The translations under genes were made by a program, and so were the position numbers. From assembly GCA_027038835.1 (NCBI GenBank), contig JALWGC010000002.1, forward strand, positions 62,001 to 126,000: a stretch of DNA of 64,000 nt, in the 5' to 3' direction. The DNA comes from Helicobacteraceae bacterium. Its GTDB lineage: Bacteria; Campylobacterota; Campylobacteria; Campylobacterales; Sulfurimonadaceae. Each line of letters opens with the position of its first letter. The stretch's first letter is position 1. The notes under the pieces are model-generated. The model was not told where the DNA came from, searched no databases, and saw only the letters and a list, made by a program, of their open reading frames with translations. Below, in pieces: positions 8,473 to 17,349 of this stretch.

Positions 8473-8478
8473 TGTTTG

Positions 8479-8571
8479 TCAATCTTTCAACGCAGCCCAA
8501 ATGAATCCACCGACACCGACAACCAATACGGCCAATATCAGTCCAACTTCAAATAAATCGACACCACTCAT
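8479..8571 (-). CDS. Putative 30-residue single-pass membrane peptide
   Basis: An ATG with AAGG six bases upstream opens a 30-codon frame ending in TGA. The peptide has a short acidic head (MSGVDLFE), a strongly hydrophobic core (VGLILAVLVVGVGGFIWAAL) long enough to span the membrane once, and a KD tail. Nothing else fills this stretch. Size, hydrophobicity and the adjacent strong hairpin recall type I toxin peptides, but subunit-type microproteins (for example KdpF- or CydX-like) are an alternative. No homology is claimed. Confidence 0.5.
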   Translation of the reverse strand: MSGVDLFEVGLILAVLVVGVGGFIWAALKD

Positions 8572-8598
8572 ATACAACCTTGTATTTTTTTGCAATTA

Positions 8599-8764
8599 TC
8601 CCGGATTTTGCATTAGAGTTTGATAAAAGATACGCCGATGCTTTGTGCAAGGGGCGTTTAGAGAATTTGCAGTGGCTACCTTTTTGGTAGTCCAAAAATT
8701 CTATGAATGTCCATTGTGCAAATGATCGATGTAGATTTACAAATTTCTAATGCAAAATCCGGGA
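8599..8764. mobile_element. 166-bp MITE-like element with terminal inverted repeats
   Basis: The ends are 19-bp perfect inverted repeats: the left starts TCCCGGATTTTGCATTAGA and the right (from 8746) is its reverse complement. The trinucleotide TTA flanks both sides and could be a target-site duplication. The interior has no coding frame and contains a long imperfect hairpin around GGCTACC/GGTAGTCC. It is non-autonomous; the parent transposase is not in the window, and no second copy was noticed. Confidence 0.55.
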
Positions 8765-8781
8765 TTATACTCCTAAAGTCG

Positions 8782-9843
8782 TTACTTGTTCGTTTTCTCT
8801 TTGAGCTGACCGCATGCCGCGCTGATGTCTATCCCTTTGGAGTCGCGTATGGTGCATAAAACGCCATGCTTGGTCAAATACTCTTGAAAACGGTGCATAT
8901 CTTCGTATGAGGGGCGTTTATAGTCGGTTCCGGGGTACGGATTGAAGTAGATAAGATTTACCTTCGCTTTGATACCGTGAAGGAGTTTTACAAGCTTTTT
9001 CGCGCTCTTTAAGTCATCGTTTTTATCTTTGATGACCAAATACTCGAACATCACCCTTTTTCTCGTATCTATCGGGTAGCGTTTCACCGCTTCGATGATA
9101 GAGTCGATATTGTGCGCTTTGTTCATGGGGATAAGCTCGGTTCTAAGCTCGTCATCGACCGCGTGCAACGAAATGGCTATGTGAACACCGAGATTCATCT
9201 CTCCAAGCTTGACTATTTTGTTCGAAAGCCCGCTTGTAGAGACGGTTTGTCGTTTTGCAGAAATGGCAAGACCGTCTTGATCTTTGAAAATCTCTATCGC
9301 TTTAGCGAGATTTTCCAGATTGTCAAGCGGTTCTCCCATCCCCATATAAACGATGTTAGTAACTCTGTTATGGGCGTGATTGTTGTCTTTTTTCAAACTA
9401 ACGACTTGCGCGACGATTTCGCCGGGAGTCAAATCTCTTGTAAATCCCCCCTTTGCGGTCAAACAAAACGAGCATCCAACCTTGCACCCTACTTGTGTGG
9501 AAACGCAAACGGAATATTTCGCCTCATGCAGAAGCTTCCCTTCTTCGTCATACTCTTCATCTTTCATCTTCAACCAGACCGACTCCACCGTCTTGCCGTC
9601 TTGAAGCTCGAAAAGGTACTTGATAGTTCCGTCTTTCGAAACCTCTTTGTTGACGATTTTTAAAGGATTCACCACATAATCTCGGCTCAACTCCTCTTTA
9701 AGCGCTTTTGGCAGGTTCGCCATCTCTTCGAAACTTTCGACATAATGGTGATACACCCAGCCAAAAATCTGCTTCGCTCTAAACGGAGGCTTGACCACTT
9801 GTGCAAGCTCCTCCTTCGTCAAATCCATAATCGAGGGTTTCAT
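8782..9843 (-). CDS. rlmN: 23S rRNA (adenine-2503-C2)-methyltransferase, radical SAM
   Basis: It methylates C2 of A2503 in 23S rRNA (and A37 of some tRNAs). The 353-residue protein has the radical-SAM cluster CxxxCxxC at C120/C124/C127 (GCKVGCSFC), the MGMGEP motif, and a conserved C-terminal cysteine (ISAACGQL) that carries the covalent RNA intermediate. It directly follows the nucleoside phosphorylase gene with a one-base gap, making a hisF-phosphorylase-rlmN operon. Confidence 0.96.
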   Translation of the reverse strand: MKPSIMDLTKEELAQVVKPPFRAKQIFGWVYHHYVESFEEMANLPKALKEELSRDYVVNPLKIVNKEVSKDGTIKYLFELQDGKTVESVWLKMKDEEYDEEGKLLHEAKYSVCVSTQVGCKVGCSFCLTAKGGFTRDLTPGEIVAQVVSLKKDNNHAHNRVTNIVYMGMGEPLDNLENLAKAIEIFKDQDGLAISAKRQTVSTSGLSNKIVKLGEMNLGVHIAISLHAVDDELRTELIPMNKAHNIDSIIEAVKRYPIDTRKRVMFEYLVIKDKNDDLKSAKKLVKLLHGIKAKVNLIYFNPYPGTDYKRPSYEDMHRFQEYLTKHGVLCTIRDSKGIDISAACGQLKEKTNK

Positions 9844-9844
9844 A

Positions 9845-10369
9845 TCATGTCCTTTTAGCCATGTAGGTTTCTAACAGCTCTTTGGCTTTTTTCGAGTTTT
9901 TCAAAAAATCTTCATGTGCGTTTTCGTCGGTGTAGTTCGTTACGCAAAACACCCCGCCGGCAGGTATGCCAAACTCTTTGGCAACCGAAAGAAAAGAGAA
10001 AAATTCCATATTCTCAAGCCCTATTCCAAAACGCAAAAAACGCTGTGAAAGCTGTTTGTTAGTCGTTATGTAGTTCGAAGAGTTGACGATAATCTCTTTT
10101 TTGTTTTGTGTGTTAGTCGTTACGACATTGTCGATGGGGGTGTAACACCCTTTTTCCAAAAAACAAAGTTCGATGTTAGCCGCGGTTTTACTCTCGACAA
10201 TGTCGAAGATTTTCGCTTCACCGTAACTTCCGGCTGTTCCGACAAAAAGTAAAAATTCAGGGGGGTTCATCAAACATGCTCGAGTAAGATTGATGGCCAT
10301 CTCCACCAATCCCACACCCATTGGAGTAGCGAAACTGAATGTTTCGTTATTACCGGCGCAAACTATCAT
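9845..10369 (-). CDS. Nucleoside phosphorylase superfamily protein (PNP/UDP type), short form
   Basis: Probably a purine-nucleoside phosphorylase or hydrolase. At 174 residues it is shorter than typical PNP or MTA/SAH nucleosidase, but it retains the superfamily's glycine-rich strand ([11 protein letters not shown]), the [11 protein letters not shown] ligand-binding helix with the Met-Glu pair, and a late [15 protein letters not shown] segment with the expected acidic residue. Substrate cannot be set from sequence. Its ATG overlaps the hisF stop (ATGA) and rlmN follows immediately, so all three are co-transcribed. Confidence 0.75.
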   Translation of the reverse strand: MIVCAGNNETFSFATPMGVGLVEMAINLTRACLMNPPEFLLFVGTAGSYGEAKIFDIVESKTAANIELCFLEKGCYTPIDNVVTTNTQNKKEIIVNSSNYITTNKQLSQRFLRFGIGLENMEFFSFLSVAKEFGIPAGGVFCVTNYTDENAHEDFLKNSKKAKELLETYMAKRT

Positions 10370-11127
10370 AGTCGAACCGGTATGGAGTTTTCATGCAAAT
10401 AATGTTTCAACTCCATGATGTCTATTTCTCTATAGTGAAAGATGCTCGCCGCAAGCGCTGCATCGGCACCCGCTTCGAAAGCTTCTTTTATATGTTCCAT
10501 CGTTCCAGCACCTCCACTGGCGATTACCGGGACGTTCACCGCTTCGCTTATCTGCTTGGTTATATCGAGTTCGAATCCCGCTTTCGTTCCGTCGGTATCC
10601 ATCGAGGTTAGCAGTATCTCCCCGCTTCCTCTATCGACTACCTCTTTCGCCCATTCAAGCGCATCTATGCCGGTATCGACCCGTCCTCCGTTTAAATAGA
10701 CGTGATATTTCTCACCATGTTTTTTGACATCGATCGCGGTAACGATACACTGACTACCAAAGCGTTTCGCACCCTCGTCTATAAGTTCGGGTCGTTTTAC
10801 CGCTGCCGAATTCACGCTCACTTTATCACACCCGACATTGAGTAGTTTGTAGATATCCTCGAGCTTACGGATACCACCGCCCACGGTAAGCGGTATGAAC
10901 ACCTCTTTTGCCACCTGCGCGACGATATCGACTATGGTATCTCGATTGTCACTCGAAGCGGTAATGTCCAAAAACGTCAATTCGTCCGCACCCTCTTCGT
11001 TGTATCTGCGCGCAACCTCTACCGGATCACCCGCATCGCGAAGCCCGACAAAATTCACACCCTTCACCACTCGCCCATCTTTTACATCCAAGCAAGGGAT
11101 TATCCGTTTTGCGAAATAGTTTTTCAT
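10366..11127 (-). CDS. hisF: Imidazole glycerol phosphate synthase, cyclase subunit
   Basis: HisF, with the glutaminase HisH, forms imidazole-glycerol phosphate and AICAR in histidine synthesis. The (beta/alpha)8 barrel shows the paired phosphate sites and catalytic aspartates: [15 protein letters not shown] at the N-terminus and [11 protein letters not shown] mid-protein, plus [12 protein letters not shown]. About 253 residues from the ATG; a GTG two codons upstream is an alternative start. The ribosome binding site is weak. No hisH or other his gene is next to it. Confidence 0.96.
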   Translation of the reverse strand: MKNYFAKRIIPCLDVKDGRVVKGVNFVGLRDAGDPVEVARRYNEEGADELTFLDITASSDNRDTIVDIVAQVAKEVFIPLTVGGGIRKLEDIYKLLNVGCDKVSVNSAAVKRPELIDEGAKRFGSQCIVTAIDVKKHGEKYHVYLNGGRVDTGIDALEWAKEVVDRGSGEILLTSMDTDGTKAGFELDITKQISEAVNVPVIASGGAGTMEHIKEAFEAGADAALAASIFHYREIDIMELKHYLHENSIPVRL

Positions 11128-11195
11128 CCACACTCTCGATTTTTCTTTTTATTGTATCTGTTTTTCACTTATGATTCCATTTATACCTCCACCAA

Positions 11196-11211
11196 TGTTT
11201 CACATGAAACA
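11196..11211. promoter_or_regulatory. parS: parS-like site, one mismatch
   Basis: TGTTTCACATGAAACA is identical, read on the other strand, to the 8105 site and differs from consensus parS at one central base. It sits in the gap between hisF and the LVIVD lipoprotein gene, 2.8 kb from dnaA. Confidence 0.65.
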
Positions 11212-11213
11212 TA

Positions 11214-13799
11214 CTATTCAAAAAGAGACAGATCTATCACGACCAATCCACCTTTTCTATCCGCGACATAAGCTTTTGTGCCGTCACTCGAAAGGGTTAC
11301 ATCAAGAGCGTAACTTTCAGTGTCGAAATATGCATTTTGTTTAATATCGGAAGGATCGCTTACATCAAGTACTCGTAACCCATCCGTTTTATCCGCTATG
11401 TAGGCTTTCGCACCGTCTTTCGAGAGAGTGATGGCATAAGCATAACCTGTTGTATCGTAAGAACCTAACTCTTTTATATTAGCGGAATCGTTAACATCGA
11501 GTACGACCAAACCGTTGTTTCCATCCGCTACATACGCTTTCGTCTCGTCGTTCGAAAGAGCGACGTCGTATGCATATCCATATTCAAGAGGAAAGGAACC
11601 CAACTTGACTATATTTGTAGGAACACTTACATCAAGCACCAACAAACCGTTGTCATAATCAGCTATATAAGCTTTTTTACCATCCTTTGAGAGCGTAACA
11701 CCGGTAGCGAAACTATCGCTATAGGAGCCAAGTTCCGTTATGTTTGTAGGATCATTCACATCCAAAACCACTAAACCTTTTTTGAAGTTTATAACATAAG
11801 CACGTTTCCCATCGTTTGAAAGAGCGACATCGTACGCATCCGTTACATCGAAAGAAAATGAAGAAATAGTACTTGGTTTTGCCGGCTCGCTGATATCTAT
11901 AGCGACCAAACCGTTTTTGAAATCCGCCACATAAGCTACCGGCTCTTTATTTGAAAGAGCGACAGCACGTGCATAACCCTCGGTATCCAAAGAACCAAGC
12001 AAAGTCGGTTTTGCCGGATTGGTTACATCTATAGCTTTCAGTCCTCTACTGTAATCCGCTACATACGCTATTTTGTCGTCGTTCGATAGAGTAACACCAT
12101 AAGCATACCCCTTCGTATCGTAAGTACTTAGTGTATTAGATTGCAGACGGCTTTTTATATCGACGATAACCAAACCGTTTCTATATCCTGCGACATAGGC
12201 TCTTTTTTCGTATTTCGAAAGAAGCACACCATATGCATACCCCCCAACATCGTATGAATATATTTTTGTCAAATTTTTAGAATCTTGCACATCTACAATC
12301 ACAAGCCCGTTGCTATAATCCGCTACATATGCTTTTTTCCCATCTTGAGAGAGTACTACTGCATAAGCTTTTCCTGCCGTATTGTACAAACCGATCTTTT
12401 TTGGGTTTTTCACATCACTAACATCGACAGCCAGCAATCCGCTAAGAGAATTCGCTACATAAACCGTTTTGCCGTCTTTGGAGAGAACGATATCGGCTGC
12501 CGTATCGTTGGTATCGTACGAGCTTAGCTCCTTTATATCGGAAGTATCATTGATATCGAGTATCGTTATACCTTTTTTCCCGTTTGCCACATAAGCTTTT
12601 TTCCCATCTGTTGAAAGAATGATACTATGTACCGTTCCGTTCGTATCGTAAGCAGCCAGTTTCGTCATATTTTTCGGATCTTCGATATTGACTATTTCAA
12701 ATCCTTCTTCACAATTTGGAATATATGCAATTTTTTGATCGCTCGATAGCGCTATCTTGTAACCAAAACGTGAATTGACGCATCCGTTGTTTGGAGCACT
12801 CATGCTGTATGTGCCTATAATATTTGGATTTTCGCTATCGTTGATATCGACTATCACCAAACTGTTATTGTTTTTTTGCATGTCGTATATGTATGCTTTC
12901 GAACCATCGGATGAAAGGGTGATACCGCTTGGAACACCCTCTTCAATAGAAAGTGAAGCAAGTTCTTTCGGATTTTCCAAATCATTGATATCCACTATCT
13001 TCAAACCAGTTTTGTCATCTAGAACATACGCTTTTTTCTCATCATCGGATACAGCGACACTGTAACAGTGGCCGCGAACGTCAAATGACGAGAAAATAGA
13101 TGAAATATTCAAAGCGGGTATCCCTCCTCGATGCAAAACATCTCTTATCGATCGTATTCGGGAAAGATAAAAATATCTCAAATTAGACTGATCTTTTTGT
13201 GGATCGAAAGTAAGCATATCGTTTTGATCTATGACGGCATCGCCGTCGATATCCCCGATAACTTCTTTAATAGCTTTTTGCAACGTCGATTCGAAAGTAC
13301 TTTTGTTGAAATCGTACTTCAATGCACGAGCCACTTTTTCATACACAAGTTCCGTCTCGTAAGATACGACAAAATTCTCTCCTGCACTTTTGAATGCACT
13401 CCCTTTTGCTATCGCCTTGATAGTACCGGTATTTTTTGTAGGAGCAAGGTCACGCTTGCCGTCATCGTCGGCATCCCAATCATCTCCACCTTTCACTTTG
13501 AAAAGATAGAAAGTATCGTCATCCAACGCACTAAAATGCATATCGAATTTTCCGGTCGTATCGAGCGTGAAACCACGTGTTGTCTTCTCCGTATATAAAA
13601 GAGTGGAAGTACCGTTGTCTTCTATCTTGTATATCGATACGTTCGCATCGGCAAGATTACCAAGCTTTGCAGTGGCATTCACCACTTTTTTCTCAGGTAA
13701 AGGGTTTCGATCCTCATTCGAAGAACCACCTCCGCCACCACATCCAACAAGAGCGAAAAGCACAAAAACTCCAACAAAATATCTAAAGTAAGACACCAT
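11214..13799 (-). CDS. Large LVIVD-repeat lipoprotein, predicted double beta-propeller
   Basis: A predicted surface or periplasmic lipoprotein of 861 residues. The signal peptide ends in the lipobox LVGC (Cys20), followed by a poly-Gly/Ser linker. Residues about 40-150 form a beta-rich domain with an Asp-rich segment (DDWDADDDGKRD), and near 190 is an EF-hand/dockerin-like loop (DIDGDAVIDQND). From about residue 240 to the end I count 14 tandem repeats of about 44 residues with the pattern V.LS.DGKKAYVAD..NGLVIVD, the LVIVD family of propeller blades. Fourteen blades fit two seven-bladed propellers. It starts just upstream of the origin, divergent from dnaA. Function unknown; adhesion or ligand binding is a guess. 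Confidence 0.85.
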   Translation of the reverse strand: MVSYFRYFVGVFVLFALVGCGGGGGSSNEDRNPLPEKKVVNATAKLGNLADANVSIYKIEDNGTSTLLYTEKTTRGFTLDTTGKFDMHFSALDDDTFYLFKVKGGDDWDADDDGKRDLAPTKNTGTIKAIAKGSAFKSAGENFVVSYETELVYEKVARALKYDFNKSTFESTLQKAIKEVIGDIDGDAVIDQNDMLTFDPQKDQSNLRYFYLSRIRSIRDVLHRGGIPALNISSIFSSFDVRGHCYSVAVSDDEKKAYVLDDKTGLKIVDINDLENPKELASLSIEEGVPSGITLSSDGSKAYIYDMQKNNNSLVIVDINDSENPNIIGTYSMSAPNNGCVNSRFGYKIALSSDQKIAYIPNCEEGFEIVNIEDPKNMTKLAAYDTNGTVHSIILSTDGKKAYVANGKKGITILDINDTSDIKELSSYDTNDTAADIVLSKDGKTVYVANSLSGLLAVDVSDVKNPKKIGLYNTAGKAYAVVLSQDGKKAYVADYSNGLVIVDVQDSKNLTKIYSYDVGGYAYGVLLSKYEKRAYVAGYRNGLVIVDIKSRLQSNTLSTYDTKGYAYGVTLSNDDKIAYVADYSRGLKAIDVTNPAKPTLLGSLDTEGYARAVALSNKEPVAYVADFKNGLVAIDISEPAKPSTISSFSFDVTDAYDVALSNDGKRAYVINFKKGLVVLDVNDPTNITELGSYSDSFATGVTLSKDGKKAYIADYDNGLLVLDVSVPTNIVKLGSFPLEYGYAYDVALSNDETKAYVADGNNGLVVLDVNDSANIKELGSYDTTGYAYAITLSKDGAKAYIADKTDGLRVLDVSDPSDIKQNAYFDTESYALDVTLSSDGTKAYVADRKGGLVVIDLSLFE

Positions 13800-13800
13800 T

Positions 13801-13968
13801 TTCCAGCCTTTATTATTTTTTGATAAAAAATAATATCAAAACAAAACTTAAAAATTATTCACATCGATTTCATTCACATGACAAAAGCCCCTATTATCAC
13901 TATATATTTAACCTCGGTTTATGTATAACTTTAGTATTATTCACATAAAAAAGAGGTGCGAACAAAAT
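13801..13968. other. oriC: Putative oriC, part 1 (upstream of dnaA)
   Basis: This 168-base A/T-rich gap carries two exact DnaA boxes of the H. pylori type, TTATTCACA at 13855-13863 and 13937-13945, plus TCATTCACA at 13870-13878. A perfect 11-bp A/T inverted repeat occupies 13811-13835 (loop GAT). A 23-base sequence at 13868-13890 recurs downstream of dnaA. The arrangement resembles the bipartite origin of H. pylori (oriC1 and oriC2). The dnaA promoter must also lie here. Confidence 0.75.
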
Positions 13969-15285
13969 ATGAAAATAGCCAGTGAAGTTCTCGATATGCT
14001 CAAACAAGAGATACCCGATATCGAATACAACCGGTATGTCAAACAACTTCGGTACGACGCTAAATACTCAAACGACATGACTGCACTTTTTATCGCACCC
14101 AATCCTCTTGTAGCGAATTGGATAAAAAACAAATACACCAAAAAAATAGAGCACCTTTTCGAGGTCAAAGGGAAAAAAGTCGATGTGAAAATCATCGCCA
14201 AAAACGCCAAAGAAACCAAAGGGAAAACAAAAAAGAGTGAACAACCAAAAAAGGTGATCAACTCGATGCTCAACCCTTCCCATACGTTCGATAACTTCAT
14301 GGTAGGAGGCTCCAACCAGTTCGCTTACGCCGCGGCAAAAAGCGTAAGTGAAAAGCCCGGAGAGGTCTATAATCCTCTTTTTATCTACGGCGGAGTGGGT
14401 CTGGGAAAAACCCACCTTATGCAAGCAGCGGGTAACGTACTGCAAAACCAAGGCAAAAACGTCATCTACACCACCGTCGAGCAGTTTCTCAACGACTTCT
14501 TGCGCCATGTCAGAAACCAGACGATGGAGCGGTTCAAGGAGAAATACCGCAACTGCGACGTTCTACTCATAGACGACATCCAGTTTCTCAGTAACAAAGA
14601 CACCATCCAAGAGGAGTTTTTCCACACGTTCGAAGCGCTCAAAAACGACAAAAAGCAAATCATCCTCACAGCCGACAAACACCCAAAACAAATAGGCGGT
14701 CTTGAAAAAAGGCTCCAAAGCCGCTTCGAATGGGGACTCGTTGCCGACATTCAACCCCCTGAACTCGAAACCAAAATCGCCATTATCAAAAAGAAATGTG
14801 AAATCAACAAAGTCAAACTCAGCGACGATATAGTCAACTACATCGCTACCGTCATAGAGAGCAACGTACGGGAAATAGAAGGGATCCTCTCCAAACTCCA
14901 TGCCTATTCGCAACTGATGCATGTCGATATAACGTTGGAATTCACCAAACAGATTCTCAAAGACCAAATCCAAGAAAACCGAGCCAACCTCACTCTCGAT
15001 ACCATCACCAAAACCGTCGCCAAAGAGCTCAACATCAAACCAAGCGAAATAAAAAGTAAAAGCAGAAGCAAAAACATCGTTTACGCCCGCCGCATCGCCA
15101 TTTACCTTTGCCGAGAACTCACCCAAAACACCATGCCCCAACTCGCACAGTATTTCGGCATGAAAGACCACACCGCCATCAGCCATATGCTCAAAAAGAT
15201 CAACGAGCTCATCCAAAACGACGAAGATTTCAAAACAAAAATCGAAGAACTGACAAATAAACTCACATCCTCTTCGCAAATATAG
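13969..15285 (+). CDS. dnaA: Chromosomal replication initiator protein DnaA
   Basis: DnaA opens the origin. The 438-residue product has the N-terminal oligomerisation domain I, a short Lys-rich linker (about 85-100), the AAA+ domain with Walker A GGVGLGKTHL and Walker B VLLIDDIQFL, and the C-terminal helix-turn-helix DNA-binding domain ending in MKDHTAISHMLKKI. The earlier in-frame ATG at 13921 would add a non-homologous 16-residue tail overlapping a DnaA box, so the ATG giving MKIASEVL was chosen, although its AGAGG is rather distant. Confidence 0.97.
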   Translation: MKIASEVLDMLKQEIPDIEYNRYVKQLRYDAKYSNDMTALFIAPNPLVANWIKNKYTKKIEHLFEVKGKKVDVKIIAKNAKETKGKTKKSEQPKKVINSMLNPSHTFDNFMVGGSNQFAYAAAKSVSEKPGEVYNPLFIYGGVGLGKTHLMQAAGNVLQNQGKNVIYTTVEQFLNDFLRHVRNQTMERFKEKYRNCDVLLIDDIQFLSNKDTIQEEFFHTFEALKNDKKQIILTADKHPKQIGGLEKRLQSRFEWGLVADIQPPELETKIAIIKKKCEINKVKLSDDIVNYIATVIESNVREIEGILSKLHAYSQLMHVDITLEFTKQILKDQIQENRANLTLDTITKTVAKELNIKPSEIKSKSRSKNIVYARRIAIYLCRELTQNTMPQLAQYFGMKDHTAISHMLKKINELIQNDEDFKTKIEELTNKLTSSSQI

Positions 15286-15446
15286 AAAAAAAAGATATAA
15301 TTTCCAAAGTGAATAGGTGTGAACGGGGAAAAAGGTTTCATTCACATGCCAAAAGCCCGCTTGTCGGGTACTTGGATGAACATTTCACATATTCAACTCC
15401 CCCTACTACTACCTACTAAAAATATAATATATAAACGGGGTTCGAA
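15286..15446. other. oriC: Putative oriC, part 2 (dnaA-dnaN gap)
   Basis: A 161-base non-coding gap. Its bases 15336-15358 match 13868-13890 upstream of dnaA at 22 of 23 positions, including the box TCATTCACA (15338-15346). Additional GTGAATAG- and TTTCACAT-like elements surround it. It also has to carry the dnaN promoter and leader. Confidence 0.55.
15336..15358. repeat. Direct repeat flanking dnaA, downstream copy (upstream copy 13868-13890)
   Basis: The two 23-base copies differ at a single base and both contain TTTCATTCACATG followed by CAAAAGCCC. They flank dnaA 1.47 kb apart in the same orientation. Each includes a DnaA-box variant, so origin function is the likely reason for conservation. 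Confidence 0.7.
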
Positions 15447-16517
15447 ATGAAAGCGACCATTGAAAAAAGTGTACTCGAAAACATCCTCATCCATGCAATA
15501 CCTTTTTTGGAGAAAAAAGACACTTCCCAAATCACCTCCCACATCTATCTTGAAGCGACATCCAACACACTGCTTCTCAAAGCCACCGACTACGACATAG
15601 GCTTCAAAGTGGAGATACAAAACGTCCAGATAGAAGAGGAGGGAAAAGCTACCGCAAACGGAAGAAAACTACTCGATATTATCAAAATACTCAAAAACAC
15701 CACCCTTACACTCGAACTACACAACGACACCCTTTATATAAAACAAGGAAATTCCAAATTCAAACTCCCCTCTTTTACTCCGGAAGAGTTCCCGAGTTTC
15801 CCTTCACACGAAAACAAACCAAGTCTTACTATCAATTCGCAACAACTTATAGATTCGCTTAAAAAAATAACCCCATCGATAGATACCAACAACCCGAAAT
15901 TCGAACTAAACGGCGCTTTGATAGATATCAAAGAACAAAGTATCAATTTCGTCTCCACCGACACGAGACGTTTGGCTATAGTCACACTCCAAAACGACCG
16001 GCACAACGAAACCCTCTCCGTTATCATCCCTAAAAAAGCGATAGTCGAAATACAAAAACTCTTTTTTGACGATATCTCCATCTATTACGATGAAACCTAT
16101 TTGATGATCCTCTCATCCCAGTACACTTTCTTTACCAAACTCATCAACGGTAAATTTCCCGAATATGGCCGTATCATCCCAAAAGAGACGAAAAACAACC
16201 TCCTTTTACCCAAAAAAGAGATTATCGAAGCGCTCAAACAGATAACCACCGTTTCCAATGACGTCAAGCTTACCTTCCTACCGCAAACGATTCTGTTCGA
16301 ATCTCTAAGCGATGACAACAACGAAGCCAAAACGGAGCTTCCTTACATGACCGATTTCGACGACGAATTCGTTTTGGCGGTAAACAGCAGATACATTCTC
16401 GATTTTCTCGCCAATATCGACACGCCGGAATTTGTCATGGGGCTTAACGACTCCAATCAACCTTTCATTTTAGAAGAAACGAATTTCAAAACGGTGATTA
16501 TGCCTATTGTTATCTAA
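15447..16517 (+). CDS. dnaN: DNA polymerase III beta subunit (sliding clamp)
   Basis: The processivity clamp of the replicative polymerase. The 356-residue protein shows the three-domain clamp pattern: N-terminal LLKATDYDIGF (cf. LxATDLExG), middle NGALIDIKEQSINFVSTDTRRLAI, and a C-terminal domain ending PIVI after NDSNQPFIL. It lies in the canonical dnaA-dnaN order. Its stop overlaps the TTG start of the following gene by 11 bases. Confidence 0.97.
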   Translation: MKATIEKSVLENILIHAIPFLEKKDTSQITSHIYLEATSNTLLLKATDYDIGFKVEIQNVQIEEEGKATANGRKLLDIIKILKNTTLTLELHNDTLYIKQGNSKFKLPSFTPEEFPSFPSHENKPSLTINSQQLIDSLKKITPSIDTNNPKFELNGALIDIKEQSINFVSTDTRRLAIVTLQNDRHNETLSVIIPKKAIVEIQKLFFDDISIYYDETYLMILSSQYTFFTKLINGKFPEYGRIIPKETKNNLLLPKKEIIEALKQITTVSNDVKLTFLPQTILFESLSDDNNEAKTELPYMTDFDDEFVLAVNSRYILDFLANIDTPEFVMGLNDSNQPFILEETNFKTVIMPIVI

Positions 16518-17349
16518 ACTACGTATAGTGTCGTTCATTGTCGTATTTTCCCTCGATTTATGGGGATACGACGTTTTAAAACCGATAGAAGAAGATATTT
16601 TCAAAGAGTATAAAACCTACTCTTTGACAAGAAACTACCACCCTCTATGCACTTTAAACAATGTCGATTACAAAAAAGAAAACGTTTTTCTCAATGCTAA
16701 ACTCGACCAAAGAGAAAGAAAGCTTTTTGAAGATACCGCTTATTTGCAAGTGTTCATGGTAGGCACTATCGGTGTGCTTTACATGATGCCAAAATCGGTA
16801 ACGAACTGGGAAGATGAAGATATCTCTTTACAGGAAAAGTGGAAACAACACATAAAAAACGGGCCGGTTTGGGACGAAGATGATTTCGCTATCAACTACA
16901 TCGGTCATCCCGTTTCGGGTGCGTGGTACTACATGATCGCCAGAGAAGACGGCTTTAACCCCTTGGAGTCGTTTGCCTACTCTTTCGTGCTTTCAACTTT
17001 CTTTTGGGAGTACGGCTACGAAGCGGTAGCGGAAATCCCCTCTATCCAAGACCTTATTTTCACCCCTACGCTTGGAGCGGTCATGGGGGAGGGGTTTTGG
17101 TATTTACAATGCAGTCTGGATAAAAACGGAGGAGTTATCTTGGGTTCGAAGATTTTAGGAAACGTAGCGTATTTTTTTCTCAATCCCATCAAACGGATAA
17201 CCTCTTCTCTTGATAGCTATTTCGATGTTTCCATGCGGTTTCGTTACGAGGTATTCACCTCCCCTGCTTTAACACAGGTAAGCCCGATGCTTAAAAATAT
17301 CGACTATGTCCCATCACACTACGGTTTCATACTAGATATAGATTTTTAG
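16507..17349 (+). CDS. DUF3943 domain protein, exported
   Basis: A predicted envelope protein of 280 residues and unknown activity. A short hydrophobic N-terminal segment (residues 5-19) looks like a signal peptide. The diagnostic block of DUF3943 spans about residues 125-200: NYIGHPVSGAWYYMIAR, SFVLSTFFWEYGYEA, EIPSIQDLIFTPTLGA and GEGFWYL. The only start compatible with the signal peptide is TTG, inside the end of dnaN; a GTG seven codons later is the alternative. It is convergent with the LpxR-like gene (4-base overlap), and the pair interrupts the usual dnaN-gyrB adjacency. Confidence 0.75.
   Translation: MLSKLRIVSFIVVFSLDLWGYDVLKPIEEDIFKEYKTYSLTRNYHPLCTLNNVDYKKENVFLNAKLDQRERKLFEDTAYLQVFMVGTIGVLYMMPKSVTNWEDEDISLQEKWKQHIKNGPVWDEDDFAINYIGHPVSGAWYYMIAREDGFNPLESFAYSFVLSTFFWEYGYEAVAEIPSIQDLIFTPTLGAVMGEGFWYLQCSLDKNGGVILGSKILGNVAYFFLNPIKRITSSLDSYFDVSMRFRYEVFTSPALTQVSPMLKNIDYVPSHYGFILDIDF

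Larger units (their letters stand above)
8127..8478. other. 352-base A/T-rich gap with DnaA boxes: possible accessory origin or DnaA-binding region
   Basis: No protein-coding frame of note is seen on the plus strand here. The stretch holds two exact inverse DnaA boxes of the H. pylori type (TGTGAATAA at 8137-8145 and 8305-8313) and a near match (ATATTCACA, 8283-8291). Between them is very A/T-rich sequence that could act as an unwinding element. It also contains the terminator of the preceding gene and, near 8444, a strong hairpin belonging to the next locus. It lies between parS sites and about 5.6 kb from dnaA. Confidence 0.5.

Noticed and set aside
8341-8478. A structured RNA or riboswitch between the DnaA boxes and the small membrane ORF
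   Set aside because: Apart from the hairpin at 8444-8472 no consistent fold, promoter and terminator set could be recognised by eye.
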